NCBI GenBank assembly: GCA_001414485.1 | Contig: LLEY01000152.1 | Coordinates: 85,420-149,419 of the forward strand | Length of the DNA stretch: 64,000 bases | Origin: Calycina herbarum | Taxonomy: Eukaryota; Ascomycota; Leotiomycetes; Helotiales; Pezizellaceae | Direction of reading: 5' to 3' | Shown here: piece by piece, positions 48,620 through 61,766 of the stretch | Position numbering within the stretch: the stretch's first letter is position 1 | How the letters are laid out: each line of letters begins with the position of its first letter | Translations under genes and position numbers: made by a program | The notes under the pieces: generated by a model | Databases searched by the model: none | What the model saw: the letters and a program-made list of their open reading frames with translations, nothing else | What the model was told of the DNA's origin: nothing

Positions 48620-51600
48620 TCAACCAACCTTCCCCGGCACACAACTCAACTCCTCCCACGCATCCAGCACATCAAACCCCATCTCAAGAAGCACATCCCT
48701 CTCATCCCCCTGCACCCAATTCAACACACAAGCCCCGGCTTCATGAGCTTTATTCTGTTTAATCCCCAGAATCGCCAGGCCCTGCAGAACAATACTAGCC
48801 TGCGGACTAGCAGGAATAACGGGGGCTAGAATCCCCCCTATGCGCTCGCCAGAACCATGTAAAACGGGAATATAACGGGAGAGTTGAGTTTCAGGCCGAC
48901 AGATAATAATGGTTCCAACAAGTGCGCCATCAACAGGAGATTTCGCGCGTACAATGCCGCAGGCGGAGTCCTCGAGAGCAAGTTGGTAGAGGGCGAGGAC
49001 TTCGGGACTGGCGTTTGTGCGGACGTGATCGAGTACTGAGGCGGAGTTATCACGCCCTTGAAACAGATCGAAAGAAAAAGAAACTCTCTGAACGGAAGGT
49101 AAAAGTCCCTCTGGTGGTTCCCAGTTCCTAAGCTTCGGAATAGTGAGTGTGTAAAGTAGACGAGGAGATAGGATATCCCATCCGTTATTCGCGAACCATC
49201 GTTTCAATCTTACACCCTCCGAGAGATCGCTCATGGGGATACCAAGATAGATACCAGGGAGTCCAAGACCGAGTTGGAGTTTTTGGATACCCCGTTTTTG
49301 GAGGAGTCCTCGCATGGCGCGTTTGTGGAGGGAGTGTCCGATTGAGAGGTTGCGTTTTGCTGGATCGACGAAGATGGCTCCTATCATGCCTATGCCGTCG
49401 TAAAAGTAGGTGGAGCAGAAGCCGAAAAGGGCCTGTGTACTACTATTTCGTACAACATAATGTACTTCATCCACGATTTCCACATCTCTCCTTACACTTG
49501 GAGCCTAGAAACTGTAAGCTGAAGAATTAAAGTACCTGAGGCAAGAGCAACTTACCAATTCAAATGAAGCTGCGGTAGCACCAGACAATGGACAGAATTG
49601 ATTCGCGGGCGAATTCTTCAAGACCGTCTTGATCAATTCTTCAAGACCCTGTTGATCCCGATTTTTGTCAAACCCTTCCACCAACCAATGCTGCCTAGAT
49701 TTCGTCACCTTTCGACTTTTCCTTAATGTCCCAGGAAGAGTTCCAGAAGGTGTGAATTCCCCAAATAGAGCTCGAACAAGAGCAGACATAGCCGTCTCCG
49801 TAAAATCAAAGGTACAAACATAGGTATCAATATCCTTATCCATGGCAAAATCGTACGGAGAGCTGACCGAAACCACAATCAAGGACTTCTTCTTTCCTCC
49901 CGCAATTAACAAGGAACAAAACATGGCCACGTGCTTGGTAAATCCATTCTGATACAGATTTCGATTTGCATCGGCTGTGACAACGATAATGGTAGCTGCT
50001 TTGTTGATCAGATTCTCGTGAACTGGTCGAACGCCATTCGCTGTGTATGAAGTGTGAAGTAATTTCCCATGTCGCTGTCTCGCCAGGGCTCTGCCAAGTT
50101 CTCGGAATACCCCTTCTCCACTCATAATTGAAGAACGGTGAGCTTTATCGTGTTCAGACTGGGCACCTTCTGTTTCCGAGACGACTTTTGTAGCAGCAGA
50201 AGCTGGTAATGGTTTGACGAGAGGCGTCAAGAGCAGTAAATCATCCTCCAGGCTTAAAGCATTGGAAAGGGGCAAGACATGACTTTTGTCTCTCATAATC
50301 GTAATCGACTTGTCGTAGGCTTTTGTTGATAATGCCAAATGTGTTGGATGTAAAATACTGAGTTGATTGATCCCCGTAGGATTCAGCGCTTGGGGCCAGG
50401 AGGTGCATTTCGATTTGAGGTGTAGAATACGTTTCAGAGAAAGATTGATTCTATCTCTGGATATCATACCGTTTTCAATGCCGAGTTTTAAGCCTGATAT
50501 CGCCTCTAATTGAACCGAATATGATCGACACAGGAGAACCAAGTCACACCCAGCTTCGACTGCCATGACAGTTCCACCTCTTACGCCGATATCTTTGTTC
50601 AAGGCATCCATTTCAAGACATTCGGATATGGTGACACCATTGAATCCAAGATCACCTCGCAGGAGGTCATCAACAACTTGATCACTCAAACAAGCGTGCA
50701 TGACACTCATATCTATAACTTATTAGTTCCCTGAACAACTCATTTTTATTTTTGAACGTACCAGCATTAGCGATAGCACAACCGCCAACCATCATAGCAT
50801 CCAATCCTTCCCTTATGGCATTTCTGAAAGGAACAAGTGCTCCAAGACTCAACTGTTCCAAAGTCTCGGTAATAATAGGCATATCAAGAGAAGACCCCAA
50901 AAAGTCCAGATTCCCATACGAAGGAAAATGTTTTCCACACGTCGTAATTCCCGCATCTTTATACCCATTCATGGCAGCAATTCCATACTGTGAAACCTCT
51001 TGGGCATCATCGCCAGTTGCTCGAACTCCCAGAGGTTGGTATCGTGCATTCGTCAATACATCAAGGACTGGACCCATGATCATGTTGATTCCAACCGCGA
51101 ACAACTCTTTTCCGGTAGCATTGGCAACTTCATAGGCAAGTTCAAGACTTCCTGTTGCTGCAACTCCCATGGCGCTGGGAAATTGACAAATGTAATCATT
51201 GTCGAATAAACTGTTGACACCGCCATTTTCTTGGTCCAAAGCTATCATAAGAGGGACCGGATGACCGGCTTTGTGAGCGATGGTTTGAAGTTCTTGAACC
51301 AGACTTGCAGTTTGTTGAGCAGCTGTATAATGGAAAAGTTAGAAAAAGATACAGTCTGCTACAGTTGCACGAGACTTTCGGAAAATGAGAGACGAGGAGA
51401 AAAAAGGGGGTTGCATAAGCACGGAAGCGTGCGGAGAGGGTTCTACCTCATCCGACGAATGACGACTTGTATTTGCATTTGTATCATGCAAGCTTATGTT
51501 GGGGATTGTCCGCTTGGCTCCAGAGGAGGTATGCAAACGGGCACAGAAGGACCGGTTGGCTTACATTTTAAATTCTTGGTTGTCAAGAGAATGGAACCCA

Positions 51601-51974
51601 AGTGATGTTCCTCAATCAAAGTACGTATTTGCGGTGTTACTTCAGTTCCATCGAATCCCATGTAGAACATAGCCCCAATCGCCCTGTTGTCAAGTTAGAA
51701 CTGCTCGCTTGGAGATATGCTTCCAGTGGTAGGCACAAAGACCCGAAGCCATTGCAACACCACAACTCAAGACTGAGATGCTGTGCTATACAACATCTGA
51801 TATGACCCCAAGTACACAGACAATACATCGATGAAGTCACTCAAGCCAATGTTGATCTTGATACCTTTGGCACCCTCCCGGAGGACAATGAATCACGCGA
51901 TTTGATATATGTGAAGCGACGTACCAATCGAGTTCATTCCATAGCGGGTCCAACTCATCCTCGGACGTCTCCAT
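48620..51974 (-). CDS. nag3: GH3 beta-N-acetylglucosaminidase fused to a GNAT domain
   Basis: Five exons (51974-51925, 51683-51565, 51322-50762, 50712-49556, 49504-48620) give 923 residues. Splicing restores NELDW-AIGAMFYMGFDGTEV, KNLK-SAQQTASL, AIANA-DMSVMHA and SFEL-APSVRRD. The enzyme would cut terminal GlcNAc from chitin oligomers. The GH3 barrel (about 1-340) has ALDQENGG (near 84), GKHFPSYG (Lys187-His188) and GVTISECLEMD, where bacterial NagZ has the SDD nucleophile motif. NagZ's general-acid His loop is not evident either. The second domain spans about 345-620. The C-terminal 290 residues are GNAT-like, with an acetyl-CoA loop near RNLSIGHSLHKRA. GH3-GNAT fusions are known in fungi. 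No signal peptide is visible, so it is probably intracellular. It is divergent from dac1. The first intron (241 bp) is the longest of this gene. Confidence 0.92.
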
Positions 51975-53603
51975 CTTTCCTTGTTCGAGGTGGGTGCTGT
52001 AGGTCGTCTGAAGTGACCTTGTGGCGGGCTGCTCAAAGCCAACCGGGGAAATATTGGGTGCTTTCCGTTGAACGCTCTTGGTAATGCTCACTCACAAACG
52101 GACAAGGGGCCTGTCCAGCACCAGCCACGACGTAACGTCTCCGTCATGCAGAAGCTATGGATGGATACGTGTACTCGACGTCAACGTTGAGCCTCACAGC
52201 TGGGTTATGCGGAACTGTGGAGGCGGGACTCGGAAGCGAAGAGACGTGGGATTGAAGACGGTGTGGAGGCAGGGGATGGTATGATGTGAATTGTGAGAGG
52301 TTTGATGATCGACGAGAGGATGCGAGAGGCATTTCATCTGACAATGTCCACTAGGAGCTGGCGCTTGCTTACATTCGCAGTGTTCGGAGCCCCGGAGGAA
52401 GGGACTGTATCATTCATCCCAGTCTCTCGGATTAACTTGTGGAAAATAGTTTTTCCACAATCTAATCTTCTGTACTAGTGTACTTGGTCGGGTAGTTTCT
52501 GTGATAAGCGAGCAACACTGAAATTAGGTGAAGAAACAGTGCCTGTTTTAGCATCTGTAATAACTACATATTTCTGCAAGAGAATTTGCTATCCACTTAT
52601 GAAATTAAATAGATTGTAAATGCCTTTATTTTAATACTACTCTTGAAATATTTGAGTTGGTGGTTATTTTGTTATAAGTTATTGAACAGGGCGACTTGGA
52701 GGGTTTGTGAGGGTTTTTTGGTGAGGAGGAAGCACGGCGCACGGCGCACGGTCCTGATGGACCCAAGATACCCGATCTAGTAGCCGCCCTTATCCGGATG
52801 TAACCCTGAAGAGAATACACCAACCTCACTTCTTCTAGCTGCGCTTCAATATCTCTGCAAATTGGCTTGTACCACTGCTGGGGCTGAAGGATCATCATAA
52901 AAGGGCGTCTAAGACACTCGCAACCTTCCCCATTCTTCACTCGTTATACGGGCTCTTCGGTCCTGCTCTGTGCTCCCGTCTGATTTCATCCATTTTTGCT
53001 GTAGCAATCGGTCCCTTTCCCTCACACCATCACTTTCTCAGCTTCCCCGTACCATGTTTCTTTTCGACAGTTTTCGTCCCCTCATGTATCAATCGTTGGG
53101 TCTCGTCGCAAGATAAAAAGGAAATCTAGAATGGGTGGATTGACCAACCTTTCTAGTCCCCAAACAACGTTCCCCTCGCCATGTCATTTCCGTCGGCACA
53201 CACAAACGGCGATCTCGGATAGATGAGACGTTACATTTTCTCCAACAACAAACTCCACGATGATGTTTTTTCCTACCACCTCCACATTTCTCTGTTTGTT
53301 GCCTTTGTTGCCCCCCAAGGTGTCCCTTTCAGCATGTCCCTCCACTTTTGTACCCTGAAGTCGAGTCATGCTGTGGAATGACATTGTTATCTCTCTGCGA
53401 AAACGCGCGCGGCTTAGTGGTCGAGGGGGGTAGGTGACTTTTTGAAACGAGAGATATCAGAAAGGCAAGTCTGCAAACTCGTCGAGTTTTCATGTTATCC
53501 ATTATGTAGTCCTCACAGGTAGATCGTGGTGTAACCACGATAAAATCATATCCTTTCATCTCAAAACTTCTCTTATTACTCCAATTTCACATACTCAGTC
53601 AAC
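51975..53603. promoter_or_regulatory. Divergent intergenic region nag3-dac1
   Basis: 1.63 kb between the start codons of nag3 (minus) and dac1 (plus), so both promoters lie here and may share sites. I could not identify a binding motif for the linked Ndt80-like regulator by eye. Short direct repeat CACGGCGCACGGCGCACGG at 52,733-52,751. No ORF is credible. Confidence 0.55.
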
Positions 53604-54988
53604 ATGCCTTCTGCTCTCCCAACAACCAGCGATACCATCACCAAGTTCACGAATTGCAGATTGGTGAAAGGCGATGAGTTAGTAGAGCAAGATCTCTGGG
53701 TCAGCACCGGCTCGGGAAAAATCGTGCGAAGTCAAGAAGCATTCTACGGCGAGCACGCAGTACCAGATAAAACCATCGACCTAGGAGGCCGAATAATATC
53801 ACCCGGTCTCATCGACGTGCAACTCAACGGCGCCTTCGGATTCAACTTCTCCACCATCCCAGACGAACCCTCCACCTACGGAAAACAGTTAAGACAAGTC
53901 AACAAATCGCTCGTCCAAACAGGAGTAACTTCCTACCTCCCAACCCTCACCTCCTCCCTCCCAGAAGTCTACCACCAAGCACTTCCTTTCCTCGGCCCCT
54001 CAGGGTCCCAAAGACTTGCTTCAGATGGCGCAGAATCCCTCGGAGCCCACTGCGAAGGCCCCTTCATAAACCCAACCAAAAATGGCATTCATCCAGTCGA
54101 AGTCCTCGTCCCCGCAACCTCCTTCACAGACCTTGAAGCCATGTACGGCGCCAGCAACCTAAACCCCTCCCTCAAACCAGACGGCACACTCTCCCCCCCA
54201 CGAATCCGCAAAATCACCGCCGCACCCGAACTCGCCTCCATGACCTCCCTCATCCCCTCCCTCACCTCCCACGGAATAATCTTCTCAATAGGCCACACAG
54301 AAGCAACCTACGAAGAAGCCTCCCTGGCCATCTCGCAAGGCGCAACAATGATAACGCATCTCTTCAACGCCATGCGACCTCTCCACCACCGAAACCCAGG
54401 AGTCTTCGGTGTCCTAGGGGAAGCAGAGAGTCTACCAAGACCATATTTTGGTGTTATTGCCGATGGCATACATCTCCATCCCACCAGTGTAAAAATAGCA
54501 TTCAACGCCCATCCAGAAGGGTTTATCCTGGTGACGGATGCGATGCATCTTGTGGGGCTGGAGGATGGAGTTTATGAGTGGGGGAATGGGGAGAGACTTG
54601 TCAAGAGGGGAAGTCATCTTGTGCTAGAGGGGACGGAGAAAATTGCTGGGAGGTATGTATCTAACCGCCCTCCATCCCGACCTTATCCCTGATCCCGAGC
54701 CCTTATTTTTGGAAAACAAAAACTAATGGAAATAGTTCAATCACTCTTATCGAATGCGTAACCAACTTCCTCAACTGGTCCGGAACCAGTATCCCCCAAG
54801 CCCTCAAAGCCGTCACCGCGACACCAGCTGCCATGCTGGGATTACAGGGCGTGAAGGGGTGTTTGGAGAGTGATGCGGATGCCGATTTGGTTGTGCTCGG
54901 GGAGGAGGTTGATGAGTTCGGAGGCAAGAAATTGATCATTGATCAGGTCTGGAAATTTGGAGGATGTGTTTATGACCGCGAGGCTTGA
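53604..54988 (+). CDS. dac1: N-acetylglucosamine-6-phosphate deacetylase
   Basis: Exons 53604-54652 and 54736-54988 (83-bp intron, GTATGT...ATAG) give 433 residues. The enzyme removes acetate from GlcNAc-6-phosphate, the second step of GlcNAc use, in the cytosol. NagA-family motifs occur in order: GLIDVQLNGAFG after the first strand set, the metal Glu in HCEGPF (Glu151) followed by NPTKNGIHP, His in SIGHTEATYEEA, His in THLFNAMRPLHHRNPG, and the catalytic Asp in VTDAM. The C-terminal exon returns to the small beta domain (DADLVVLGEE). Length fits fungal deacetylases. Part of the GlcNAc cluster, divergent from nag3 and convergent with dam1. The ATG context is AACATGC after a C/T-rich leader. 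Confidence 0.96.
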
Positions 54989-55606
54989 GGTGGAGGGGGT
55001 GAGAGCTGGGGTAGTGGGAGACGGGTAGACGTGGAGTTCGATTTTTGAGTTATGATGAGACGAGACGAGATTGCTCCAGGGAGAGAAATGCCCAGAACTA
55101 AATGCCCAGAAACTAAATTGTTAAGACACCAAATTGTTAGAAACTAAACTTGGTAGAGAGAAGACGGATAGAGAGTAAACCATTAGAAACAAAATCGTTC
55201 AAACGAAATTTAGAAGGAAAAAATCATGTACAACATCAACTCCGGTTTTCTTGCCAAGCACTGACAGAGTAACACTCGCGAAATCATCACATTCAAAAAA
55301 TTCAACAAAACGGTCAACTGGTGAGCAATCTATTTTATATATACACGTGAAGTATTCTTTTTAATTTCTATACAGCACAACATTCCTCCCTACCAACCGA
55401 GAAATTTCTCACACCAGTACGGCCGCCAACACCCAACCACATCGCAGAACCCACCAGCCCAATAGACTCACTCGCCCCGAACTTCTTCTTTCAACGAAAT
55501 TTATTCATCTGCTATACAATTTATTGATATCGCTATCCCTCTTATCCAATCTTCTCAGATATTTCAATTTATAAAAAACGCCATTCTATCCCTTCCCCTT
55601 CCCCAT
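54989..55606. other. Convergent intergenic region dac1-dam1
   Basis: 618 bp between 3' ends. 55,090-55,205 has imperfect reiterations of AACTAAA/CCAGAA/AATTGTTA. No hairpin terminator is expected in fungi and none was sought. Confidence 0.5.
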
Positions 55607-56734
55607 TTAGAATGCCGCAATCCGGCTTCCCATCCTGTCAAGTATCAAATCCGGTGTGACACTCCGAATAGGATATTCCGTCGCGGGCGCAGCAAGTAAA
55701 GTACTAGTAACAGGCTGCGGACTAAGAATACTCGGTTCCTCCTTCGTTTCCGTCACAGGCAGCGCTTCAATAGGCTTACTAGACGTCCTAGGACCAGTAC
55801 GGAACTTGCTAGGGAGAATTTGTTCAAAGCCCTGCGACGCAGCCACAGCTTCAATAGATTTAAAGTATTTCACCGTCTTAACCTGGAGTTCGAGAGTCGC
55901 GTCTTCGTCGACGACAATCATGGGGTGAGGGTGGAGTTGCAGACATGAGAGGGTCCACATGTGGTTCACACCCTCTTCGATGCATTTCTTGAGGGCAAGG
56001 GATTTGTGGGCACCGGTTATGATGATGACTACTTCTCGGGCTTCCAGAACGGTTTGTACTCCAACGGTCAAGGCCATTTTAGGGACTTTCTCGAGATCGT
56101 TGTCGAAGAAGCGACTGTTGGCAATGATAGTGTCGTATGCCAATGTCTTGACTCTTGTTCGGGATGCCATTGAGGAACCGGGCTCGTTGAAGGCAATATG
56201 TCCGTCTGGTCCGATTCCTCCCAAGAATAAATCAATGCCACCTGCTGCCTTGATGGCTGCTTCATATTGGACACATTCCGTCTCGAGGTCGGGTGCGTTT
56301 CCGTTTAAGATGTGGATATTTGAGGGGTGGACGTTGACGTGGGAGAAGAAGTGTTTGTACATGAATGTGTGGTAACTTTCGGGATGTTCCCGTGGGATGC
56401 CAATGTATTCATCCTTTGCATAGTGTTAGCTGCATATCAATATATGCAAGGCTACGAGGTGCGTACCATGTTGAATGTGATGACATTTTCGAAGGAGATT
56501 TCGCCAGCTTTATATTTCTCGACGAGGATTTTGTATATGCTGACGGGACTGGAGCCAGTTGGGAGTCCGAGGACAAACTTGTGTTCGGGGGTTGGCTTGA
56601 AGCTTTTGATTCTGTCTGGATAGTGTTAGTCTGAGACTCATGAGTGTGGAGCGAAAATATAACAACTTACTGATGATGTAGTTGGCAATATATGATGAGG
56701 CTGAAGCCGGGTCTTCTCTGATAATGAGTCTCAT
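55607..56734 (-). CDS. dam1: Glucosamine-6-phosphate deaminase
   Basis: Exons 56734-56671, 56615-56467 and 56413-55607 give 339 residues. The enzyme converts glucosamine-6-phosphate to fructose-6-phosphate and ammonia, linking GlcNAc use to glycolysis. NagB motifs: MRLIIREDP start, [14 protein letters not shown] (phosphate loop), FNM-DEYIGIP across the second intron, [17 protein letters not shown] (active site with catalytic Asp and His), and [12 protein letters not shown]. The acceptor of intron 1 is CCAG at 56,616, not the CAG four bases later; only this gives [12 protein letters not shown] in frame. About 75 residues after the conserved core (Pro/Ser/Thr-rich) extend beyond the bacterial enzyme, as in other fungi. 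Divergent from hxk3. Confidence 0.96.
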
Positions 56735-58744
56735 TTTGATAAGATGGTTGGATGTGAGTGGTAGAGTGATTTGTGTTTGGTACAGTTTAGTGATTCAAGA
56801 TAAGATTGTTTTACAAGAAAAGTTAAGGAAAATAGAGAGAGAGGTGGTTTGTATGGTGCATTGTATAGAAATCTTGACTGGAGAGCGGAGAATAAAGGGA
56901 AATGGATAGAGGGGCGTTGGTAGACTTCCACCAAAGAGTATCATGTTGTTTCATGACTGACTGGATACTAATCACTATCACATGTGACATTCTCTATTGG
57001 GCAATGAGAGATTTGAGAGATGGCACCTGGGGCAAAGTGCATGGAACGTCACCGGGAAACACCCCATTCTCACCCACCTGGATAACAAAGCCGCCGCCAT
57101 CGAAAACGGTCACCCTCGAAAGTCTATCCGCCCAAAGCCGAATTCAACGTGCCACGCTTGATTGGGAGGTCGATATCTCTAGCCCACTTGTCCCTGTGGT
57201 TGTGGAGAGGATTGCGGGCGGCACCAGATCCCGTCGTGGTGGAACTCGTGGCAGGCTTGCTAACGACCCAGGATAAGCAGTGACGGCGGGGCAAGTGAAG
57301 GCAGCTGGGACGGCGGAGGCGAGAGTGAGGGGCTCGTGGGGTATGCTACAGTCTCTTTGAAATTGGTAGTATTTGTTCAGGATTGTAATTCGAGGATGCG
57401 GTCGACTCTCGAGGCGCTGGACGAGGGATAAGCTGCTCTGTTCTCGAGGATGGGCGCTGAAAGAGAGCTGGAAATGCCGAAGCACTGGCTCTGAGCTGGC
57501 TGACCATTGTTGAAGGTTACATATGATAGAAATTCGCAGGCTGGAGTGGCGATGTAGCAGTAGAATCATTGACACGATCCAGCCCTATGGTGTTGGACTT
57601 CCAAATCAAGTTCCAGTTTGGAAGTCCGCGCGTTAGACTGAGGGAATCTCCAGGGTGTGGCGAGGGAGAAGCGCGCCAAGGCGCTAACTCAACCTCGAGG
57701 GTGGCTTTCGCAATCGCATCGCATTCTTCCCTCCTCCGCTGCGAAACATAACAATTGTAACGTTGCTTCACCCTTTCTCCCATCCTCCACCACATCCCCA
57801 TCCAACCCTCACTGCACCACTCGCAGTCTTCGTCTGCCACGACTGAACCCTGGTGCATCGTATAGCCAGTGTCCAGGTGTCCCAAAAGTCACTAAACCCC
57901 CGAGAACCCCTGGAATCGTCGGCCTTGAAGGTCGCTCAACCAGGATGTGATCTCTCAGCTCAGGGCCCATCTCTCCGTGTGCTGCATCTACAATTCCAGT
58001 GGAAGAAATGATGTGTGTGTGGAAAGACAGGACAGGCTAGATTCTCCCGGTGAGTGGTCGAGGTCCGTTGACCACGCAAGATTTGCATGGAATTTCCACA
58101 CTGCTACTGCTATTGTACACTCTCCACGTTGGCAGGTAGCTTTCTCTGTCTCAAACTCTCTTTTTCTTCGGCATCTGCAAAAGAAAGTACCTACTCTATT
58201 TACGTTACTCGCCTCCTTGTCCTATCAGCCCCTTGGACGTGATGGCGAAATAAGCTTTTCTTCTTCATACCCCTTGCCTTGCCTTGGCTCGAGAGACCTG
58301 GCCATTACCTCTTAGAGGGACATGGGACCCTCCCCTCCTATACTAGACCACTTGTACCTTTTTTTTTTACATGTTACTTCATACACGGTCTCTGCCTCAA
58401 TCCTCCCAACCACAGATCCAATTATATCTCCGGCCGCACCTCGTACTGTCCCAACACCCAAACCCCCCAACCTTCCTTTCCAGAACGCTTCTTTTTCCGT
58501 CTCTCTGTCTGACAGACAGACATCCTTCGTTTCCCCCCGTCACTCGTTGCCTTCCCACGAAACCTTCCACTCTAACCCGCCATCCATCCATCCATCCATC
58601 TCTTACATGCAACTCCAACTCGGCATGGAGTAGATCAGAGTATGGAGAACGCAACATTCCGCCGATCAGCACCACATTACATTAGCCGCGCCGCATCGTG
58701 CCGCAAACCTACAAGAACCTCTATATCTACCAGTGTTCGTTGAA
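56735..58744. promoter_or_regulatory. Divergent intergenic region dam1-hxk3
   Basis: 2.0 kb between the starts of dam1 (minus) and hxk3 (plus). It includes the palindrome GGCGCTAACTC/GCGCGCCAAGGCGC area near 57,670-57,685 and a CATCCATC tetramer run near 58,580-58,600. No credible ORF. It may be a second bidirectional promoter of the cluster. Confidence 0.5.
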
Positions 58745-60451
58745 ATGCAGCCACTCATTTCTGCAATGTACAAGGTACGCCAGGCTTTTTTTGCTGCCAT
58801 CATGAGAAGTTTGCTGAGAACCAAGTCCGTTCTCCAAACCATACTCAACATTTGGATCTCACCTTCGACCATCAAGGGCGAAAATGCCGACCGGCATGGG
58901 GATGTGGGTGAAGGGAAGAGGTACTCGGAGTTTTTGAAAGAGGTTGAAAGGGAATTCAGAAACTCGAGAGAGACGTCGAATTTGGTAACGCTGTCTAACG
59001 GACTGAGGTCGCAAATGGGAGAAAGTTTATTAGACAATCCACAGAATATGTTACCGTCGTACAACCACCAACTCCCTACTGGTGACGAACGAGGAACATA
59101 TCTTGCTCTAGATGTTGGAGGTTCGACTTTTAGGATTTCTCTGATAGAACTTTCGGGCCGGAAACGGGAAGGATTCCAAACCTCAATTTTGAAGTTGGAT
59201 TCATTCAAGATTACCCACGATGTTAAACAACTCAAGGGCATTTTGTTTTTCGATTGGATGGCTGCGCGGATTGGGGAGACTTTATCTGGGCAAAATGAAG
59301 GACACGATATGTCCAAGACTCCATTATCCATGGGAATGTCTTGGTCATTTCCAATTGAGTGAGTTTCCTCAGTCCCCTCCCTCACCTCTGTACTCAGTCA
59401 GCTGACCATATATCAGACAAACCTCTCTTCGAAGTGGTCTTCTTCAAGGAATGGGCAAGGGCTTTTTGGCAGCTCATGGACTTATAGGGCAAGATCTTGG
59501 GGATCTCATTCAAGACTCATGTTCAAGAAAAGGCCTCAACGTTCGGTTGAATGCCATTGTCAATGACTCTTCAGCCACGTTACTTTCCAAAGCATATCTG
59601 GACCAAACCACTCGCTTTGCCCTCATTCTTGGCACTGGTGTAAATGCAGCAGTGCATCTCCCAGTCCACATTTTCTCTCCTCCCAAATTTGGTAAACGGC
59701 CTGCAAGCTGGCATGAAGAAGCCAAGCATGTTATTGTCAACACGGAGCTCTCCATGTTTGGTGGAGGTATCTTGCCGTACACTAGATGGGACAAGCAGTT
59801 ATTAGCCGTCCACCCAAGACCTGAATTCCAACCACTAGAGCATTTTGTCAGTGGTGGTTATCTTGGAGAAATCGCTCGTTTGGTGCTGGTTGAAGGTATA
59901 CAAACCGCCGGTCTATTAGGTGGTGTCATACCACCAGGTCTAGAAAAGGAATACTCTCTCGAGACTGAGACTCTCTCGCTTATGGAGTGGTAAGTCGCGT
60001 ACCTACCTACCTGTGGTGTCACTGCAACACAAAGCTAACCCAATTTTTTTTTTATAGCGACCCGAGTCCTATCCTCGAGACAGCACTCAAAGTTTTCCTC
60101 TCCCGACACCCGACCACGCATCCACCCTCTCATGCAGACCTCCAAGCCATTCGGCTCATTGCTTCTCATGTCGCCTATCGAGCGAGTGGTGTACTAGCCG
60201 CTGGTACACATGGATTGTGGCAGCTTCGGAATGAGGCCGAAGGTATCCCCGCTCACGAGTCATCGCACACACTTGTTGCTTACAATGGGTCTGTTTTGGA
60301 GAATTATCCCAACTTTCGGATTTCATGTCAACGACAACTTGATGCGCTGGTTGAGGCTTCGGGTGCTGAGAAGGGCAGCGTTGAGTTGGTGTATGCTGAG
60401 GAGAGTAGTCTTCTTGGAGCGGCGGTGGCGGTCGCATGCATAGATGGTTAA
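58745..60451 (+). CDS. hxk3: GlcNAc-kinase-type hexokinase
   Basis: Exons 58745-59358, 59417-59989 and 60058-60451 give 526 residues. It would phosphorylate GlcNAc at C6 with ATP. Hexokinase motifs in order: LALDVGGSTFRISLIE (phosphate loop 1), SMGMSWSFPIE-QTSLRSG across intron 1, NAIVNDSSATLLS (catalytic Asp; the usual NDTVGTL is diverged), LILGTGVNAA (phosphate loop 2) and VELVYAEESSLLGAAVAVA near the end. Divergence from glucose hexokinases plus position in the cluster support GlcNAc as substrate, as for the cluster kinase in Trichoderma and HXK1 of Candida. The N-terminus (about 40 residues, QTILNIW) is hydrophobic-amphipathic and may attach to a membrane. The ATG at 58745 is the first in frame; a second one at residue 8 is also usable. 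Confidence 0.93.
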
Positions 60452-61766
60452 TTGGTGGGGGCGGTCATGATGAGATTTCGGTGCATAGCATGCATTTTTT
60501 TCGGAGTCTGGGGGCTTTACTGCATATAATGAAGACTCTTTCACAATTAGGCTTGCCATTTGGATGGCCTGATTTATATATTTTTTCTTCTTCTCATTTT
60601 GCATTACTTAGCATCCATTCTAGGCAGCATTATATTTAAAATCCTTCCAAGTTTATTCTCGGATTTCGAAACTTGCTTGGGAGGAAGGACTGGGCTGCGC
60701 CTCCAGGAGGGATTTGGATCGACATGACGATATACTCGATCAAAGTCGAGACTATCGTCTTCTAGTTTTCGCACATGTTCAGTAGTTGCCAAGTGTCTTC
60801 TAATGTCCTTCTACAAAGAGAAGTCGTGCATCAAATGATCTACTTGATCATCGCCCAAAGTAGTGCCCCTGGAAAGAACTAGTGGGCATGAAGCTTTGGA
60901 AAACGGCCGAAAGCTCTCAAAAGGCGGGGATGTTTGGGGGGTCACGGAACGGCACCGAGAGGCAGATGAGGGAAGAGAGGACTTGTTCCTACAAGGATGG
61001 AATTGGAGTAAAAATGGTCTTATTCATCGAGTATTTAATTGTTTGATTCTTTATTTATTCAGTCATATAGAAAGATGGGCTCGATTTCGATTAATTTTGG
61101 CAAGTGCTATGGACTTTTTTGGAATCGTGGGGGTACCTGAAATCGAGAACCCCGGCCTTTTATCTTCCCGAGCTGTTGCGAGCAAGTAACTTACTCTAAT
61201 CAAGCCCCAGCGCCATATGCATCGGCGGGAGACAACAAGCCTCTAAAGCCTCATAAAGGATCCGAATGATTTCTCAACTTTTCATACCACCATTTATTTG
61301 TCATTTACTCAAACGGTTGGACCAAAACACTCAGCCTCTACACAATAGACAACAGTCGCTTCCTGCCCCCTTTTGCCATCTAGGATTATCCTCCGCTTGG
61401 CAACCCCCCTCCTCAAGCGATTTTGGGATTTATTGATTTGATGCTACACGACTTCAACGGCTCTAACCACAGTTCAACTAGCCAGAGAAGCATCTTCCTA
61501 CAGCCGCCATCACCCATACATATTATCTGACACGGTCCGAAGTAACATCACCTCCTTTAGACGCATCCCCGGGGGTCCAAGGTCATATATAGCTCTATCT
61601 AGCACTCTGGGTTGAATCCGACAATACTGCGCGATAGAGATGCGCACAACCATTGCGACGATACCTTTAGAAGCTTCTCCCCTCCCCTCCCAGCGAATAT
61701 CGAGTTCGAGTCCAGATCCAGGTCCAGGTCCAGGTCCAGGTCGCCAGTCACTGGCACGGGCATGCT
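60452..61766. other. Intergenic, hxk3 to ron1
   Basis: 1.3 kb, tandem genes. The last 250 bp are pyrimidine-rich, probably the ron1 leader, and hold short ORFs and out-of-frame ATGs (for example 61,612 and 61,762) that could act as uORFs. Includes the hexamer repeat listed next. Confidence 0.5.
61711..61740 (+). repeat. TCCAGR hexamer repeat in ron1 leader
   Basis: TCCAGA then four TCCAGG units, ending 26 bp before the ron1 start codon. Confidence 0.9.
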
